Source: Cyanobacterium stanieri LEGE 03274
GTDB lineage: Bacteria; Cyanobacteriota; Cyanobacteriia; Cyanobacteriales; Cyanobacteriaceae
Length of the DNA stretch: 64,000 bases
Assembly (NCBI RefSeq): GCF_015207825.1
Contig: NZ_JADEWC010000002.1
Location: 62,001-126,000 of the forward strand
Direction: 5' to 3'
Part shown: positions 63,944 to 64,000 of the stretch, in pieces
Position numbering within the stretch: the stretch's first letter is position 1
Layout of the letters: every line of letters begins with the position of its first letter
Notes under the pieces: model-generated
Told to the model about the DNA's origin: nothing
Seen by the model: only the letters and a program-made list of their open reading frames with translations
Databases searched by the model: none
Program-made: the position numbers and the translations under genes

Positions 63944-63980
63944 TAATTTATAACTGATCAAGGGTAATTGATATTATCGA
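63944..63980 (-). repeat. R1 terminal fragment after mreD
   Basis: CTCTAATTTATAACTGATCA followed by AGGGTAATTGATATTA is the reverse complement of the R1 left end, with several substitutions. It starts 11 bp after the mreD stop, so this gene has R1 sequence on both sides. Confidence 0.5.
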
Positions 63981-64000
63981 AAAATTGATAAGGTTTGTTT

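Noticed and set aside
1387-63980. CRISPR array
   Set aside because: The repeated units are kilobases apart and in both orientations; no regularly spaced direct repeats or cas genes occur.

Overview
The window is a piece of a low-GC cyanobacterial chromosome. Evidence: the iron-stress chlorophyll antenna isiA, dark-operative protochlorophyllide reductase chlB, ycf34, a CruA-type lycopene cyclase, the cyanobacterial families DUF3531, DUF1823 and PAP/fibrillin, and many copies of the HIP1 octamer GCGATCGC (for example 1110-1117, 2124-2131, 7143-7150). A unicellular Cyanobacterium/Geminocystis-like species would fit; that placement is inference. No rRNA, tRNA, CRISPR array, transposase or phage gene was found.

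Layout. 1-6.8 kb: 3' part of a SulP anion transporter, lexA with a perfect LexA box, cruA, rpe, a dienelactone hydrolase wreck and terD. 7-13 kb: class I ribonucleotide reductase large subunit, small cyanobacterial unknowns and methionine aminopeptidase. 12.9-20.3 kb: an all-minus signalling block with a REC-PAS-GGDEF regulator, an ammonium-transporter/histidine-kinase/receiver fusion, a methyltransferase and two tandem Ser/Thr kinases. 20.4-29 kb: chlB, ycf34, cca, an ABC-2 permease, pdxH with a desaturase/dehydrogenase fusion, pipY and a proline aminopeptidase. 29-38 kb: glnA behind a textbook NtcA promoter, ilvH with a CNNM-type protein, a third Ser/Thr kinase, a fibrillin, a membrane-anchored HTH-like protein and lysC. 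38-48 kb: an HtrA-type protease behind four 11-bp direct repeats, a glycosyltransferase, a TPR/lipoprotein pair, an Opp/Dpp-type permease, a transglutaminase-like protein, and a flavodoxin-isiA pair behind a Fur-like site. 48-64 kb: an exported methyltransferase-like protein, cupin, WD40 protein, nucleotidyltransferase/phosphomannomutase fusion, UvrD/PcrA helicase, SNF2 helicase, ABC exporter and mreD.

Themes. Several genes bear on nitrogen status: the Amt-kinase fusion, NtcA-driven glnA and pipY. The Amt-kinase and the diguanylate-cyclase regulator lie 29 bp apart on one strand, so they could form an ammonium-to-c-di-GMP pathway; this is the strongest candidate for an unusual system. Stress control is visible as a LexA box, a Fur-like box and a PhoB/OmpR-like repeat array.

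The other striking feature is non-coding. A dispersed family of composite palindromic repeats (called R1 here) has two adjacent hairpins, CCGTGTAAT/ATTACACGG and GTTCAAT/ATTGAAC, and end sequences resembling ATATCAAGTTCGG. It occurs as full, nested and truncated copies in most of the longer intergenic gaps. Smaller repeat families (R2, gene-end GGACGTA hairpins, GGGAAC-type strings) share these gaps.
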